Assembly: GCA_023442905.1 (NCBI GenBank)
Contig: JAEZWY010000134.1
Location: 1 to 36,345 of the forward strand
DNA from: Bacillota bacterium
GTDB lineage: Bacteria; Bacillota; Bacilli; Lactobacillales; Aerococcaceae
DNA length: 36,345 nucleotides
Direction of reading: 5' to 3'
Positions within the stretch are counted from its first letter, which is position 1, and every line of letters begins with the position of its first letter. A model generated the notes under the pieces. That model did no database searches, was not told where the DNA came from, and worked only from the letters and a program-made list of their open reading frames with translations. Of this stretch, positions 7,698 through 16,347 are shown piece by piece. The position numbers and the translations under genes are program-made.

Positions 7698-9051
7698 CAA
7701 GAATTACTTAACGGTTAGTCAGTTGACGCAGTATATTGCTACGAAATTTGAAAAAGATCCTTACTTACATCAAGTCTATGTAACTGGGGAAGTGTCTAAC
7801 TATCGTGAACGAGCGAAACACCAATATTTTTCATTAAAGGATGATAATGCAGTCCTATCTGGTGTAATGTTTGCTAATGCCTTTAACCAGTTAAAGTTTG
7901 ACTTAGAAGATGGTATGAAAGTACTAGCTATCGGTCGGGTAGGTGTATTTAATCAAACAGGGCGCTATCAACTATATATAGATCACCTTGAGCCGGATGG
8001 TGTGGGAGCTCTCTACCAACGTTATGAGCAATTGAAGCGGCAACTGACTGAGGAAGGTGTTTTTCAGTTTGAACCCAAACCAATTCCACGCTTTCCTAAG
8101 AATATAGCAGTGATTACTTCACCATCGGGAGCTGTAATAAGAGATATCATTACTACAGTTAAACGTCGTTATCCGATTGTTCAGCTAACACTATATCCAA
8201 CTGCTGTTCAAGGTAAACATGCGGCTGATGAATTGGTGAAAAATTTAGAACGTGTCTCAACACATGGTGATTATGATACGGTAATTATCGGACGTGGTGG
8301 AGGATCAATAGAAGACTTATGGCCATTTAACGAAGAGAAAGTAGTTCGTGCCGTTCGTAAAATGACTATCCCTATTATTTCCTCAGTGGGTCATGAAACT
8401 GATACGACCCTTGTAGACTATGCAAGTGACAAGAGAGCAGCTACACCAACCGCAGCGGCAGAAATTGCGACACCAGTATTGTCAGATGAATTAATTCGAA
8501 TTCAAGAATTACAGGCAAGATTATATCGTGCGCAAGTAAATCGGATACAGTATTTTAATCAACGGTTATTAGAATATCAAAATGCTTATATTTTTAGGCA
8601 ACCACTGAGATTATATGAAGGTCACCAACTGAAACTTAGAAACTTGCAGGCTCAACTTATCCAGTCGCAAGAAAGTAATATAAGGTCACAAGGGGTAGCT
8701 ATCCAACATTTGGACCAAAGATTATATCAATCATCGCCATTGATTGCGCTAGGTACTTACCATACAAAACTGAATTATTTACAGCACCAATTAATGAATA
8801 GTCAAAATCAGCAGGTAAAAACTAAAGAGTATCAATTACAAAAAGCTATTTCACAATTAGATTTATTATCTCCATTGAAACGTATGAGTAAAGGTTTTGC
8901 CTATGTAACAAGTAAACAAATGCCGGTAGATTCGATCTCTAAGGTAGATATAGGCGATTCATTAGCTATACAATTAGCAGATGGTAGAATTACCGCGCAA
9001 ATTACTGGAACAGATAAGAAACAGTTTTCTAAAATAAAAGGAGAATCATAA
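7690..9051 (+). CDS. xseA: Exodeoxyribonuclease VII large subunit
   Basis: Catalytic subunit of exonuclease VII, which degrades single-stranded DNA from both ends. Domains: N-terminal OB-fold (residues ~5-100, including VTGEVSNYRERAKHQYFSLKD), a catalytic domain with GRGGGSIEDLWPFNEE, SVGHETDTTLVDYASDKR and TPTAAAE, a long coiled-coil region (residues ~265-395) and a short C-terminal strand segment that docks XseB. The 453-residue length is normal. The start is TTG, preceded by GAGGAAG within folD. xseB begins on the base after the stop. Confidence 0.96.
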   Translation: MSDKNYLTVSQLTQYIATKFEKDPYLHQVYVTGEVSNYRERAKHQYFSLKDDNAVLSGVMFANAFNQLKFDLEDGMKVLAIGRVGVFNQTGRYQLYIDHLEPDGVGALYQRYEQLKRQLTEEGVFQFEPKPIPRFPKNIAVITSPSGAVIRDIITTVKRRYPIVQLTLYPTAVQGKHAADELVKNLERVSTHGDYDTVIIGRGGGSIEDLWPFNEEKVVRAVRKMTIPIISSVGHETDTTLVDYASDKRAATPTAAAEIATPVLSDELIRIQELQARLYRAQVNRIQYFNQRLLEYQNAYIFRQPLRLYEGHQLKLRNLQAQLIQSQESNIRSQGVAIQHLDQRLYQSSPLIALGTYHTKLNYLQHQLMNSQNQQVKTKEYQLQKAISQLDLLSPLKRMSKGFAYVTSKQMPVDSISKVDIGDSLAIQLADGRITAQITGTDKKQFSKIKGES

Positions 9052-9297
9052 ATGTCTATCGACACCTCAAAATTATCTTTTGAAGAAGCATTAGAAAAAT
9101 TAGAAGAAATCGTTAATCAGCTACAGGGTGGCGATATTAAGTTGGAAGAGTCGATGGAAGCATTTCAGGATGGTATCACTTTAAGCAAGTATTGTAGCCA
9201 AACCCTAGAAAATGCGGAAGAAACCATGACTAAACTTATGTCAGAAAATGGGCAACTCGAAGCGTTTGAAGAACCAACAAGCCAAGGGGATCAGTAA
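9052..9297 (+). CDS. xseB: Exodeoxyribonuclease VII small subunit
   Basis: Small helical subunit that binds along the XseA coiled coil. The 81 residues contain the typical SFEEALEKLEEIVNQLQGGD start and an EESMEAFQDGITLSKYC helix. It begins directly after the xseA stop and its TAA shares one base with the ATG of the prenyl synthase gene, showing tight translational coupling. Confidence 0.96.
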   Translation: MSIDTSKLSFEEALEKLEEIVNQLQGGDIKLEESMEAFQDGITLSKYCSQTLENAEETMTKLMSENGQLEAFEEPTSQGDQ

Positions 9298-10190
9298 TGA
9301 ATGCAACAACTTTCATGGAAAAATATTTACCAGTTCTAGATGAAGCTATACTTAATTCTGTAAATCAATTTGAACAAACACAACCAGAACAATTAAAAGA
9401 ATCAATGGTGTATTCATTAAATACTGGTGGTAAACGTATTCGTCCAATGTTACTATTAGCAACTTTAGAAGCTTTAAATACAGAAATTCACTTAGGATTG
9501 AATACAGCAATTGCATTGGAATATATCCATACTTATTCGCTTATACATGATGATTTACCAGCAATGGACAACGATGATTACCGTCGCGGAAAGTTAACGA
9601 ATCATAAAGCCTTTGGTGAGGCAACTGCTATCTTGGCTGGTGATTCTTTATTGACCGATGCCTTTGCGCTGATAGCTAATGATGATTATATTAGTGACAG
9701 TCAAACGAAAGTGAATTTGATTGCGGAACTATCAAAGGCAGCAGGAAGCACGGGTATGATTGCTGGGCAAGTGATGGATGTTGCTTCGGAAGGCAAACGA
9801 ATAGATTTGCAGTCTATGCAGAATATACATAAAAGCAAAACTGGTGAACTAATCAGATATGCTATTTTTGCCGGTGGACAGATTGCGCGGGTATCCAAAG
9901 AAGTAGCAAGTTTATTAGATGCCTTTGCTTGGACCTATGGCGTCGCTTACCAAATTCAAAATGATTTGCAAGAAGTTATGTGGTCAGATGAAGCAAGAGG
10001 TAAGCTTAATCATTCAGATACTGACCTAGAAAAGAATACTTATCCATCTATAATGGGAACAAATGGTGCGTTGACAGCTTTATCTGATAAAGTAAATATA
10101 TGTAATGATGTATTAAAACAAATACAAGAAATCGAGCCAACTTTTGATAGTGATCTACTAGCGGGTTTCTTAAAGTACTTAAAAATTTAA
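9297..10190 (+). CDS. ispA: Polyprenyl (farnesyl/geranylgeranyl) diphosphate synthase, IspA family
   Basis: Trans-prenyltransferase that condenses isopentenyl diphosphate with allylic diphosphates, feeding undecaprenyl phosphate and quinone synthesis. The fold signatures are GGKRIRPMLLLA, the first aspartate-rich motif DDLPAMDNDD (FPP-synthase type with two extra residues), GEATAILAGDSLLTDAFAL, AGQVMDVASEG and the KNTYPSIMG segment. The second aspartate-rich motif, normally DDxxD after the FQI stretch, reads NDLQE here (YQIQNDLQEV), so two of its three acidic positions are changed. Length 297 fits. dxs, which follows ispA in Bacillus, is absent. Product chain length is not determinable by eye. 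Confidence 0.9.
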   Translation: MNATTFMEKYLPVLDEAILNSVNQFEQTQPEQLKESMVYSLNTGGKRIRPMLLLATLEALNTEIHLGLNTAIALEYIHTYSLIHDDLPAMDNDDYRRGKLTNHKAFGEATAILAGDSLLTDAFALIANDDYISDSQTKVNLIAELSKAAGSTGMIAGQVMDVASEGKRIDLQSMQNIHKSKTGELIRYAIFAGGQIARVSKEVASLLDAFAWTYGVAYQIQNDLQEVMWSDEARGKLNHSDTDLEKNTYPSIMGTNGALTALSDKVNICNDVLKQIQEIEPTFDSDLLAGFLKYLKI

Positions 10191-10211
10191 TGAAGTTAAT
10201 GAGGTGGATAA

Positions 10212-11027
10212 ATGGAGAAAGAGAGAGCTGACATTTTAGTAGTTCGCCAAGGATTAGCAGATTCACGTGAGAAAGCAAAACGTTTTATCATGGCTGGACA
10301 AATTTATACTGAAAAAGCCCAAAGAGTTGATAAACCAGGTGAGAAATTGCCTGTTTCAACACAATTAACTTTAAAAGGTGAAGACCTACCATTTGTATCT
10401 CGAGGTGGCTTTAAATTGGTAAAGGCCATGGAGACTTTTGCTATTGATTTTACTGCGAAAAAAGTCCTAGATATCGGATCATCTACAGGTGGTTTTACGG
10501 ACGTAGCTCTACAAAATGGTGCAAGCATGTCTTATGCATTGGATGTTGGTACGAATCAACTAGACTGGAAATTAAGGTCGGATGAACGTGTAGTGGTCAT
10601 GGAACAAACGAACTTCAGGTATTCAAAACCAGAAGATTTTGTGGATGGACAACCAGATATCGCAACCATTGATGTCTCTTTTATTTCCTTAGACTTAATC
10701 CTGCCACCTTTACGGTCTATTTTAAAAATTGATGGTCAGGTTGCGGCCTTGGTTAAACCTCAGTTTGAAGCAGGTAAAGATAAAGTTGGTAAGAAAGGTA
10801 TTGTGCGAGATAAGAAAGTACATAAAGACGTTATAATCCACACAATGGAGACTGCAATTGGTTTAGGATATGATGTTTCAGGTTTAACCTACTCACCAAT
10901 TACTGGGGGGACTGGAAATATAGAATTCTTGATGTTATTAACAAATACAGAAGGTGAACCTGGAAAAATTGATTCGACAATTGATATTAATGCGGTAATC
11001 GAAGATGCGCATTCAGTATTTCATTAA
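10212..11027 (+). CDS. TlyA family rRNA (cytidine-2'-O)-methyltransferase (YqxC-like)
   Basis: S4-domain plus FtsJ-like SAM methyltransferase of 271 residues; TlyA proteins methylate cytidines in 16S and sometimes 23S rRNA. The S4 RNA-binding domain covers residues ~5-65 (ERADILVVRQGLADSREKAK). The SAM motif VLDIGSSTGGFTDVAL follows at ~85-100, with IDVSFISLDLILPPL and ALVKPQFEAGKDKVGKKG further on. A GAGGTGG site precedes the ATG. In Bacillus this gene is followed by ahrC/argR before recN; here recN comes next after about 40 nt. Some homologues are also called haemolysins, an old name not supported by the domains. Confidence 0.92.
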   Translation: MEKERADILVVRQGLADSREKAKRFIMAGQIYTEKAQRVDKPGEKLPVSTQLTLKGEDLPFVSRGGFKLVKAMETFAIDFTAKKVLDIGSSTGGFTDVALQNGASMSYALDVGTNQLDWKLRSDERVVVMEQTNFRYSKPEDFVDGQPDIATIDVSFISLDLILPPLRSILKIDGQVAALVKPQFEAGKDKVGKKGIVRDKKVHKDVIIHTMETAIGLGYDVSGLTYSPITGGTGNIEFLMLLTNTEGEPGKIDSTIDINAVIEDAHSVFH

Positions 11028-11067
11028 TGATGGATATCTAAATGGTCAGATAAGGGGAGAGATGTAA

Positions 11068-12762
11068 ATGCTTCAGCATCTTACAATTAAAAATTTTGCG
11101 ATTATAGAAGATTTAACAATTGATTTTGATTCCGGCATGACCGTCCTTACTGGGGAAACGGGTGCAGGGAAGTCAATCATTATTGATGCTGTTGGCTTAT
11201 TAGTTGGTGGTCGTGGGTCAACAGATTTTATTCGCTATGGTAGTGAAAAATTTGATTTACGTGGTATTTTTTATATGCCTGATCTTTCAGATGAGGGACG
11301 AGCTATGCTGGTAGATAATGATATTCCCTTTGATGATGCTCAGTTGATGATCGTTCGACAACTGGATACAAACGGTAAGAATACGATTAAAGTTAATGGC
11401 GTTTCTATGACGGTAAGTATGCTTAAAGCTTTAGGGACGCATATTGTAGATATCCATGGACAAAATGAGCATCAATCCCTAATGAATACTAGCAATCATA
11501 TTCATTTGCTGGATCACTTTGCAAAAAATGATATCGCTCCTAGGTTAGCAGAGTATAAAGAAGCATATGCTAGCTATCAAGCTGCTAAAAGAAAGTTAGA
11601 TAGTCAGAATTTAAATGAACAAGAAGCAGCTCAACGTGTAGATCTACTGAAGTTTCAAATAAATGAAATTGAATCAGCTAACTTACAAGTTGGTGAAGAT
11701 GAAGCTTTGATTATCGAACGCGATCAACTACAAAATTTTCAAAAAATTGCGGATGCATTAGGCGCTACTAATAGTTTATTATCTAATTCAGAATTAAATA
11801 TCATAGACCTAGTTGGTCAAGTTATTAGTGAATTGGAAACTATTCGTGATTTTGACTCAACTTATAGTGATTACTATGAGCAAACAACTGGTACTTACTA
11901 TGCCTTACAAGATTTAGCCTCTAGCATTTCAGACCAGGTTGACCAGCTACATTATGACCCTAACCGATTAGATGAAATCATCGAACGGTTAGCTGTTTAT
12001 AAGAATCTTACCCGGAAATACGGTGAAGATACAGAAGCGATTTTAATATATTTGGATAAAGCGAAAGAAGAATTAAAACAGATTGAAAATCGTGAATCAA
12101 ACCAACAGAAATTAAAGGCTGCTGTAAAAAAAGCGCATACCAATGCATTGGCTATAGCACAAAAATTGTCTGATAGTAGAAAAGCAGCTACTGCTGGATT
12201 AGTAAAAGCAATCGAAGGTCAAATGCAAGCACTCTATATGGAAAAAGCAAAGTTCCGTGTGGATATGCTAGCATTGGATGAAATAGGGCCGGATGGCATG
12301 GATGATGTGGCCTTTATGATTGCTACAAACCTTGGAGAGCCATTTAAACCTTTAGCTAAAGTTGCATCAGGTGGAGAGTTATCACGGTTGATGTTAGCTA
12401 TGAAAACTATTTTTCAAAATGCATCTGGTGTTACAGCGATTATCTTTGATGAAGTGGATACAGGTGTATCTGGACGTGTGGCACAAGCAATCGCAACTAA
12501 AATGTTTGAGATTGCCCTTAAAGCTCAAGTTTTATGTATCACCCATTTACCCCAAGTTGCTTCTATGGCAGACCACCAATTATTTATCTCTAAAGAAGAA
12601 AAAAGTGATCGCACTTATACTAATGTACGCTTACTAACAAATGAAGAACGCATAAATGAAGTTGCAAGAATGCTAACTGGGTCAAATATTACCGCAGTTG
12701 CAAAAGAGGCAGCAGCGGAGCAAATTGAAGAAGATCAACAATTTAAAGCAAATCTTCGCTAA
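11068..12762 (+). CDS. recN: DNA repair protein RecN
   Basis: SMC-like ATPase that acts early in double-strand break repair and in handling incoming DNA. The N-terminal ATPase half has the Walker A loop GETGAGKSIIIDA (residues 29-40). A long coiled coil (residues ~150-360) follows. The C-terminal half has the ABC signature SGGELSRLMLA near residue 434 and the Walker B segment AIIFDEVDTGVSG near 456-468. The 564-residue length is normal. A GGGGAGAG site precedes the ATG. Its 3' end is 19 nt from miaA. Confidence 0.97.
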   Translation: MLQHLTIKNFAIIEDLTIDFDSGMTVLTGETGAGKSIIIDAVGLLVGGRGSTDFIRYGSEKFDLRGIFYMPDLSDEGRAMLVDNDIPFDDAQLMIVRQLDTNGKNTIKVNGVSMTVSMLKALGTHIVDIHGQNEHQSLMNTSNHIHLLDHFAKNDIAPRLAEYKEAYASYQAAKRKLDSQNLNEQEAAQRVDLLKFQINEIESANLQVGEDEALIIERDQLQNFQKIADALGATNSLLSNSELNIIDLVGQVISELETIRDFDSTYSDYYEQTTGTYYALQDLASSISDQVDQLHYDPNRLDEIIERLAVYKNLTRKYGEDTEAILIYLDKAKEELKQIENRESNQQKLKAAVKKAHTNALAIAQKLSDSRKAATAGLVKAIEGQMQALYMEKAKFRVDMLALDEIGPDGMDDVAFMIATNLGEPFKPLAKVASGGELSRLMLAMKTIFQNASGVTAIIFDEVDTGVSGRVAQAIATKMFEIALKAQVLCITHLPQVASMADHQLFISKEEKSDRTYTNVRLLTNEERINEVARMLTGSNITAVAKEAAAEQIEEDQQFKANLR

Positions 12763-12781
12763 AAATAGAAGGAGTGGGCGC

Positions 12782-13732
12782 ATGAAACCCAAACTAATAG
12801 TGATAGCTGGACCGACTGGAGTAGGAAAGACTAGCTTATCTTTAAAATTAGCCAAAGCATTTAATGGCGAAATTATTAATGGTGATTCCATGCAAATATA
12901 CCAATCCTTAGATATTGGTACAGCAACACCAACTGAAAGTGAACAAGCAGAAGCAGTGCATCATTTAATTTCATATGTCAAAGTTGATGAAGGTTATTCT
13001 GTTTCCCGCTTTAAGTCAGATGCAAAGTCGGCGATGGAGGATATTTTAGCTAAGGGTAAAATCCCTATATTGGTTGGTGGAACTGGTTTATATCTGGAGT
13101 CTTTCATTTATGATTTGTCATTAGGTGGAGACAACTTAGAACATCCTGAGTTTCGTGCGCAAATGCAAACATTAGCTAAAAACGAAGGAAACCAGGTTGT
13201 CTATCAAAAATTGGTTGATTTAGACCCTAAAGCAGCTGAACAAATTCATCCAAATAATTTAAAGAGGGTTATTCGAGCACTGGAAGTAGGGACTTTTTCA
13301 GATCAACTCTTTTCTGAGCAATCAGAAACGCATGATAACCATGTTTCTCCTTATGATTTATTTATTATTGCTTTAAAAACAGACCGTCAAGTTCTATATG
13401 ATAGAATTAATATGCGTGTAGATGATATGGTAAACCAAGGCCTTATCGAAGAAAGTAAATGGTTGTTGGCTCAAAATCTAGATCCAAATCAACAATCAAT
13501 GAAAGCCATTGGATATAAGGAACTATTTCCTTATATACGTGGAGAGATACCACTTGAAGTTGCTTTAGAAGATTTAAAGCAAAATTCAAGACGGTACGCC
13601 AAACGCCAAATAACATGGATCAAAAATCGTTTAACAGATGTGCATTGGGTAGATTTAGTAGCACATCCTGAAAATTTACAGGATCTGTTAAAACTAGTTG
13701 ATAATTTTTTGAATTCTGCTAGTATGCATTAG
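12782..13732 (+). CDS. miaA: tRNA dimethylallyltransferase MiaA
   Basis: Transfers a dimethylallyl group to A37 of tRNAs that read codons starting with U. The P-loop GPTGVGKTSLS is at residues ~9-19, followed by INGDSMQIYQSLDIGTATP, VGGTGLYLESFIY and the RRYAKRQITW region. The frame is open upstream into recN (to an ATG at 12698), but the ATG at 12782 has an AAGGAGTGG site just before it and starts right at the family N-terminus; this gives 316 residues. The allyl donor, dimethylallyl diphosphate, comes from the same isoprenoid pathway as the IspA substrate. Confidence 0.96.
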   Translation: MKPKLIVIAGPTGVGKTSLSLKLAKAFNGEIINGDSMQIYQSLDIGTATPTESEQAEAVHHLISYVKVDEGYSVSRFKSDAKSAMEDILAKGKIPILVGGTGLYLESFIYDLSLGGDNLEHPEFRAQMQTLAKNEGNQVVYQKLVDLDPKAAEQIHPNNLKRVIRALEVGTFSDQLFSEQSETHDNHVSPYDLFIIALKTDRQVLYDRINMRVDDMVNQGLIEESKWLLAQNLDPNQQSMKAIGYKELFPYIRGEIPLEVALEDLKQNSRRYAKRQITWIKNRLTDVHWVDLVAHPENLQDLLKLVDNFLNSASMH

Positions 13733-13764
13733 CCTAGATTTTCGGTCCAGAAGGAGGAAGAAGT

Positions 13765-14994
13765 ATGCAACAAGTTTTATTAGCAGCAGTTCAGACACCT
13801 GATATTAGTGACCGTCAATTTGATATGCAAATTGAAGAATTAGAGGAGTTAGTGAATACAGCAGGTGGAGAGGTTGTAGGATTAGTTTCTCAAAAACGTG
13901 AACGCTATGATGCTAGAACCCTTATTGGTAAAGGGAAAGTGGAAGAATTAGCGATGCACGCTGATGCAAACGAAGCTGATTTAATCATTTTTTACCAACA
14001 ATTAACGCCATCACAAAATAATAACCTTCAACAAGCCGTGGATTTCCCAGTAATTGACCGTATTCAATTAATTTTAGATATTTTTGCTATGCGCGCAACT
14101 TCAAAAGAAGGTAAGTTACAGGTTGCTTTAGCACAAAATGAATATCTTTTACCACGATTGGCTGGTAACTATAATGCACTCTCCAGACTTGGTGGGGGAA
14201 TTGGGACAAGAGGTCCTGGTGAAACAAAAATTGAACAAGACCGTCGGGTGCTTCGAAATGAAATTCAGCGTATTAAGGGAGAGTTAAAAGAAGTTGAAAA
14301 ACACCGTAGCCGTACTCGTGAGAATCGAGAAAAGGGCGCTATTTTTCAACTGGGTTTAATAGGTTATACAAATGCTGGAAAGTCAACGATTACCAACGCT
14401 TTAACGCAAGCAGATACTTTAGAAGAAAATCAATTGTTCGCAACTTTGACACCGTTAACTCGGGTATTTTCGTTAAATAACCATTTCCAAATGTCTATTA
14501 CCGATACAGTAGGATTTATTCAAGATTTACCCCCACAAATTATTGATTCATTTCATTCAACTTTGGAAGAGAGTCGACAGGTAGATTTGATGTTGATTGT
14601 GATTGATGCATCCTCTCCATATGCGGGTGAACAAGAAGCGGTGGTATTAGATACCCTGAAGCAGTTAGATATGTTAGATGTACCACATTTATTCGTTTAT
14701 AATAAGATGGATAAGTTAGATAGCAGTCAAGCTGTTTTAGCCTTTAATCAACCAAATATACAGATTAGTGCTAAATCTGATGATAGCATTCAAAACTTAT
14801 TAATGGCTATTATCGATGAATTGAAGAAGCAATATGATGAAATTGAAATTTCGGTTTCCCCAAGTCAGATTGGTAATTGGATGGGATTACAAGATCATAT
14901 TTATTTTGAAAAAATGGACTTCGACGAGGAGACACAAACATACAAATTGCATTTATTTAAGCCTAAATATTTACAATTGCCTAAGTCTAGATAA
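13765..14994 (+). CDS. hflX: GTPase HflX
   Basis: Ribosome-associated GTPase that splits stalled or heat-inactivated 70S ribosomes. The N-terminal HflX domain contains the glycine-rich LSRLGGGIGTRGPGETKIE segment, followed by a coiled linker. The G domain has G1 GYTNAGKST (residues 200-208), the switch region FATLTPLTR, G3 DTVGFI and G4 NKMD. The 409-residue length fits. An AAGGAGG site precedes the ATG. miaA lies 32 nt upstream; in many bacteria hfq sits between these two, but here there is no room for it. Confidence 0.95.
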   Translation: MQQVLLAAVQTPDISDRQFDMQIEELEELVNTAGGEVVGLVSQKRERYDARTLIGKGKVEELAMHADANEADLIIFYQQLTPSQNNNLQQAVDFPVIDRIQLILDIFAMRATSKEGKLQVALAQNEYLLPRLAGNYNALSRLGGGIGTRGPGETKIEQDRRVLRNEIQRIKGELKEVEKHRSRTRENREKGAIFQLGLIGYTNAGKSTITNALTQADTLEENQLFATLTPLTRVFSLNNHFQMSITDTVGFIQDLPPQIIDSFHSTLEESRQVDLMLIVIDASSPYAGEQEAVVLDTLKQLDMLDVPHLFVYNKMDKLDSSQAVLAFNQPNIQISAKSDDSIQNLLMAIIDELKKQYDEIEISVSPSQIGNWMGLQDHIYFEKMDFDEETQTYKLHLFKPKYLQLPKSR

Positions 14995-15001
14995 AAAGCG
15001 C

Positions 15002-15029
15002 TTGACAGAACCTACAATCTTGGTATAAA
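15002..15029 (+). promoter_or_regulatory. Promoter of the tRNA-Arg gene
   Basis: A perfect -35 TTGACA (15002-15007), a 16-nt spacer and TATAAA (15024-15029) preceded by TG at 15021-15022. The -10 lies 34 nt before the tRNA. It begins only 7 nt after the hflX stop. Confidence 0.8.
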
Positions 15030-15063
15030 ATTTAATAGTTGTCATCTAAGGTTGACAGCTTTT

Positions 15064-15137
15064 GTTAGGATAGCTCAGCTGGATAGAGCAACGGTCTTCT
15101 AAACCGTAGGTCGTGGGTTCGAATCCCACTCTTAACA
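15064..15137 (+). tRNA. tRNA-Arg (anticodon UCU)
   Basis: A 74-nt cloverleaf can be drawn in full. The acceptor arms are GTTAGGA and TCTTAAC (one G-T pair), the D stem GCTC/GAGC, the anticodon stem ACGGT/ACCGT with loop CTTCTAA (anticodon TCT, reading AGA), a 5-nt variable loop, and the T arm GTGGG-TTCGAAT-CCCAC. The discriminator base is A and CCA is not encoded (TCA follows). It stands alone between its own promoter and terminator. Confidence 0.97.
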
Positions 15138-15145
15138 TCATCGAG

Positions 15146-15193
15146 AATAGCGTTGTATCAAGGTTTATATACTTTGGTGCAACGCTATTTTTC
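15146..15193 (+). terminator. Intrinsic terminator after tRNA-Arg
   Basis: AATAGCGTTG (15146-15155) pairs with CAACGCTATT (15180-15189), followed by a T run. The inner bases continue the pairing through G-T wobbles, giving a stem of about 19 bp with a small loop. Confidence 0.88.
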
Positions 15194-15299
15194 TTGTAAT
15201 TTAACAAAAGTTGACAAGAAAGTTACCAGAATTCTTAAAGTTTGTTTATGTTTTATCTCATTCTCTATATTCACATCAATATGGTTAAGCTAGAGGGTT

Positions 15300-15423
15300 T
15301 GTTATAATAAATATATAGCTACAAGTTTCTATGAGCGAATTGTCACTAGATTTACATAAGAAAGTTAACCTTTTGTAAAGATACGTCATTTAATGCTTGC
15401 AATTTGTATTATTATGATAAAAT
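15300..15423 (+). promoter_or_regulatory. Promoter region of the lipoprotein gene
   Basis: Two extended -10 elements are seen: TGTTATAAT at 15300-15308, and TGATAAAAT at 15415-15423 with a possible -35 TTGCAA at 15397-15402 (15-nt spacing). The second lies about 30 nt before the lipoprotein start and is the more likely one. The rest of the 314-nt stretch from 15138 to 15451 holds only the tRNA terminator and AT-rich sequence. Confidence 0.5.
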
Positions 15424-15451
15424 AGTTATAAGATAAATGGGAGGTAGAACC

Positions 15452-16177
15452 ATGAAAAAAGTTTATTCAGTTTTAGGTATTTCTTTATTAGCTTTATCAT
15501 TGGCAGCTTGTGATAATGTCGATGCTGCATTGGGTATGTATTCAGATGAAACAGTATCTAGTGAAGAAAGTAGTTCTTCTTCAACATCATATGAAAGTGC
15601 ATCTCTAAATGTTGTGGATTCTGACAGTTCTTCAACAAGTGATGAGTCCCCAGAGGCTAGTTTAGATTCAGAAAGTGATGACGTAGCTGCGTCAAGTGAG
15701 GAAACAACCCCCGCTGAGGAAGTTGATACGAGTTCGTCAGTGGCTAGTGAAGCAGCCAATGCGCAAGCAATGACGACTGAAGAAATTGAATCATCAATTA
15801 TTGCTGCGGAACCGGAAGTGTATTCACAGTCATCAGAAGCTGTGCCATCAAGTGAAGTTGAAGCACAAGAGTCAAATGTCACTACTGGACAACCAGCCGC
15901 TAATCAAGGTGCTTTTGATAACGGACGTGCCCGTGAGTTGCTATCTGAAGCAGCACCATTAATTTCTGCAGATTCGCAAGGTGCATATCAATCTGATGAG
16001 TATTTCTTCTTACCAACATTAGTGAATGAAGATTTAGCACAAGTTGATGTTTACAGACAATCTCCAGATGGGCAAGGTCATTCTAATTTAATCGCAACTT
16101 ATCGTTATGATGCTCATACTGGTACATTAATGGTCATGGATGTAGTGAGCGGTACTTGGCAAAATACGGGACAATAG
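15452..16177 (+). CDS. Ser/Glu-rich putative lipoprotein of unknown function
   Basis: Exported lipoprotein of 241 residues. The signal peptide MKKVYSVLGISLLALSLAAC ends in a lipobox LAAC, so Cys20 would be lipidated and the protein held on the outer face of the membrane. Residues ~30-165 are a low-complexity acidic linker of Ser, Glu, Asp, Ala and Thr, probably disordered. The last ~75 residues form a compact Tyr- and Val-rich domain (DEYFFLPTLVNEDLAQVDVY, then NLIATYRYDAHTG) that I do not recognise. The frame also has an ATG at 15437, but it lies in the ribosome binding site GGGAGG; the ATG at 15452 gives the proper signal peptide. It is monocistronic, between a promoter and a strong terminator. 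Confidence 0.85.
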   Translation: MKKVYSVLGISLLALSLAACDNVDAALGMYSDETVSSEESSSSSTSYESASLNVVDSDSSSTSDESPEASLDSESDDVAASSEETTPAEEVDTSSSVASEAANAQAMTTEEIESSIIAAEPEVYSQSSEAVPSSEVEAQESNVTTGQPAANQGAFDNGRARELLSEAAPLISADSQGAYQSDEYFFLPTLVNEDLAQVDVYRQSPDGQGHSNLIATYRYDAHTGTLMVMDVVSGTWQNTGQ

Positions 16178-16204
16178 AATCGCTTAGTGTATACAAATAA
16201 ATTT

Positions 16205-16268
16205 AAACTGGTGATTTTAATGATGCTAAAGGGTATATAGCATTTGTTTAAAAACACCAGTTTTTATT
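16205..16268 (+). terminator. Intrinsic terminator after the lipoprotein gene
   Basis: AAACTGGTG (16205-16213) pairs with CACCAGTTT (16255-16263), and pairing continues inwards with one mismatch. An inner ATGCTA/TAGCAT hairpin caps it and TTTTATTT follows. Confidence 0.85.
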
Positions 16269-16347
16269 TGTAATAAATAAAAGAAGAAAACTTGTTAAAT
16301 GCCTTTAAATTAAGTAGTATTATGAGTATAGAATTGAGGTGGCAAGA

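Noticed and set aside
12698..12781. Upstream extension of miaA into recN
   Set aside because: The added 28 residues are basic and unlike MiaA, while the ATG at 12782 has a strong ribosome binding site.
13733..13764. An hfq gene between miaA and hflX
   Set aside because: The gap is only 32 nt and holds just the hflX ribosome binding site.
15064..15450. tRNA-Arg as an integration site with a mobile element downstream
   Set aside because: No integrase, direct repeat of the tRNA 3' end or change in base composition was seen downstream.
15463..15882. A 139-codon minus-strand frame opposite the lipoprotein gene
   Set aside because: It mirrors the low-complexity Ser/Glu codons of the plus strand, has no convincing start signals, and the plus-strand gene has a clear signal peptide and ribosome binding site.
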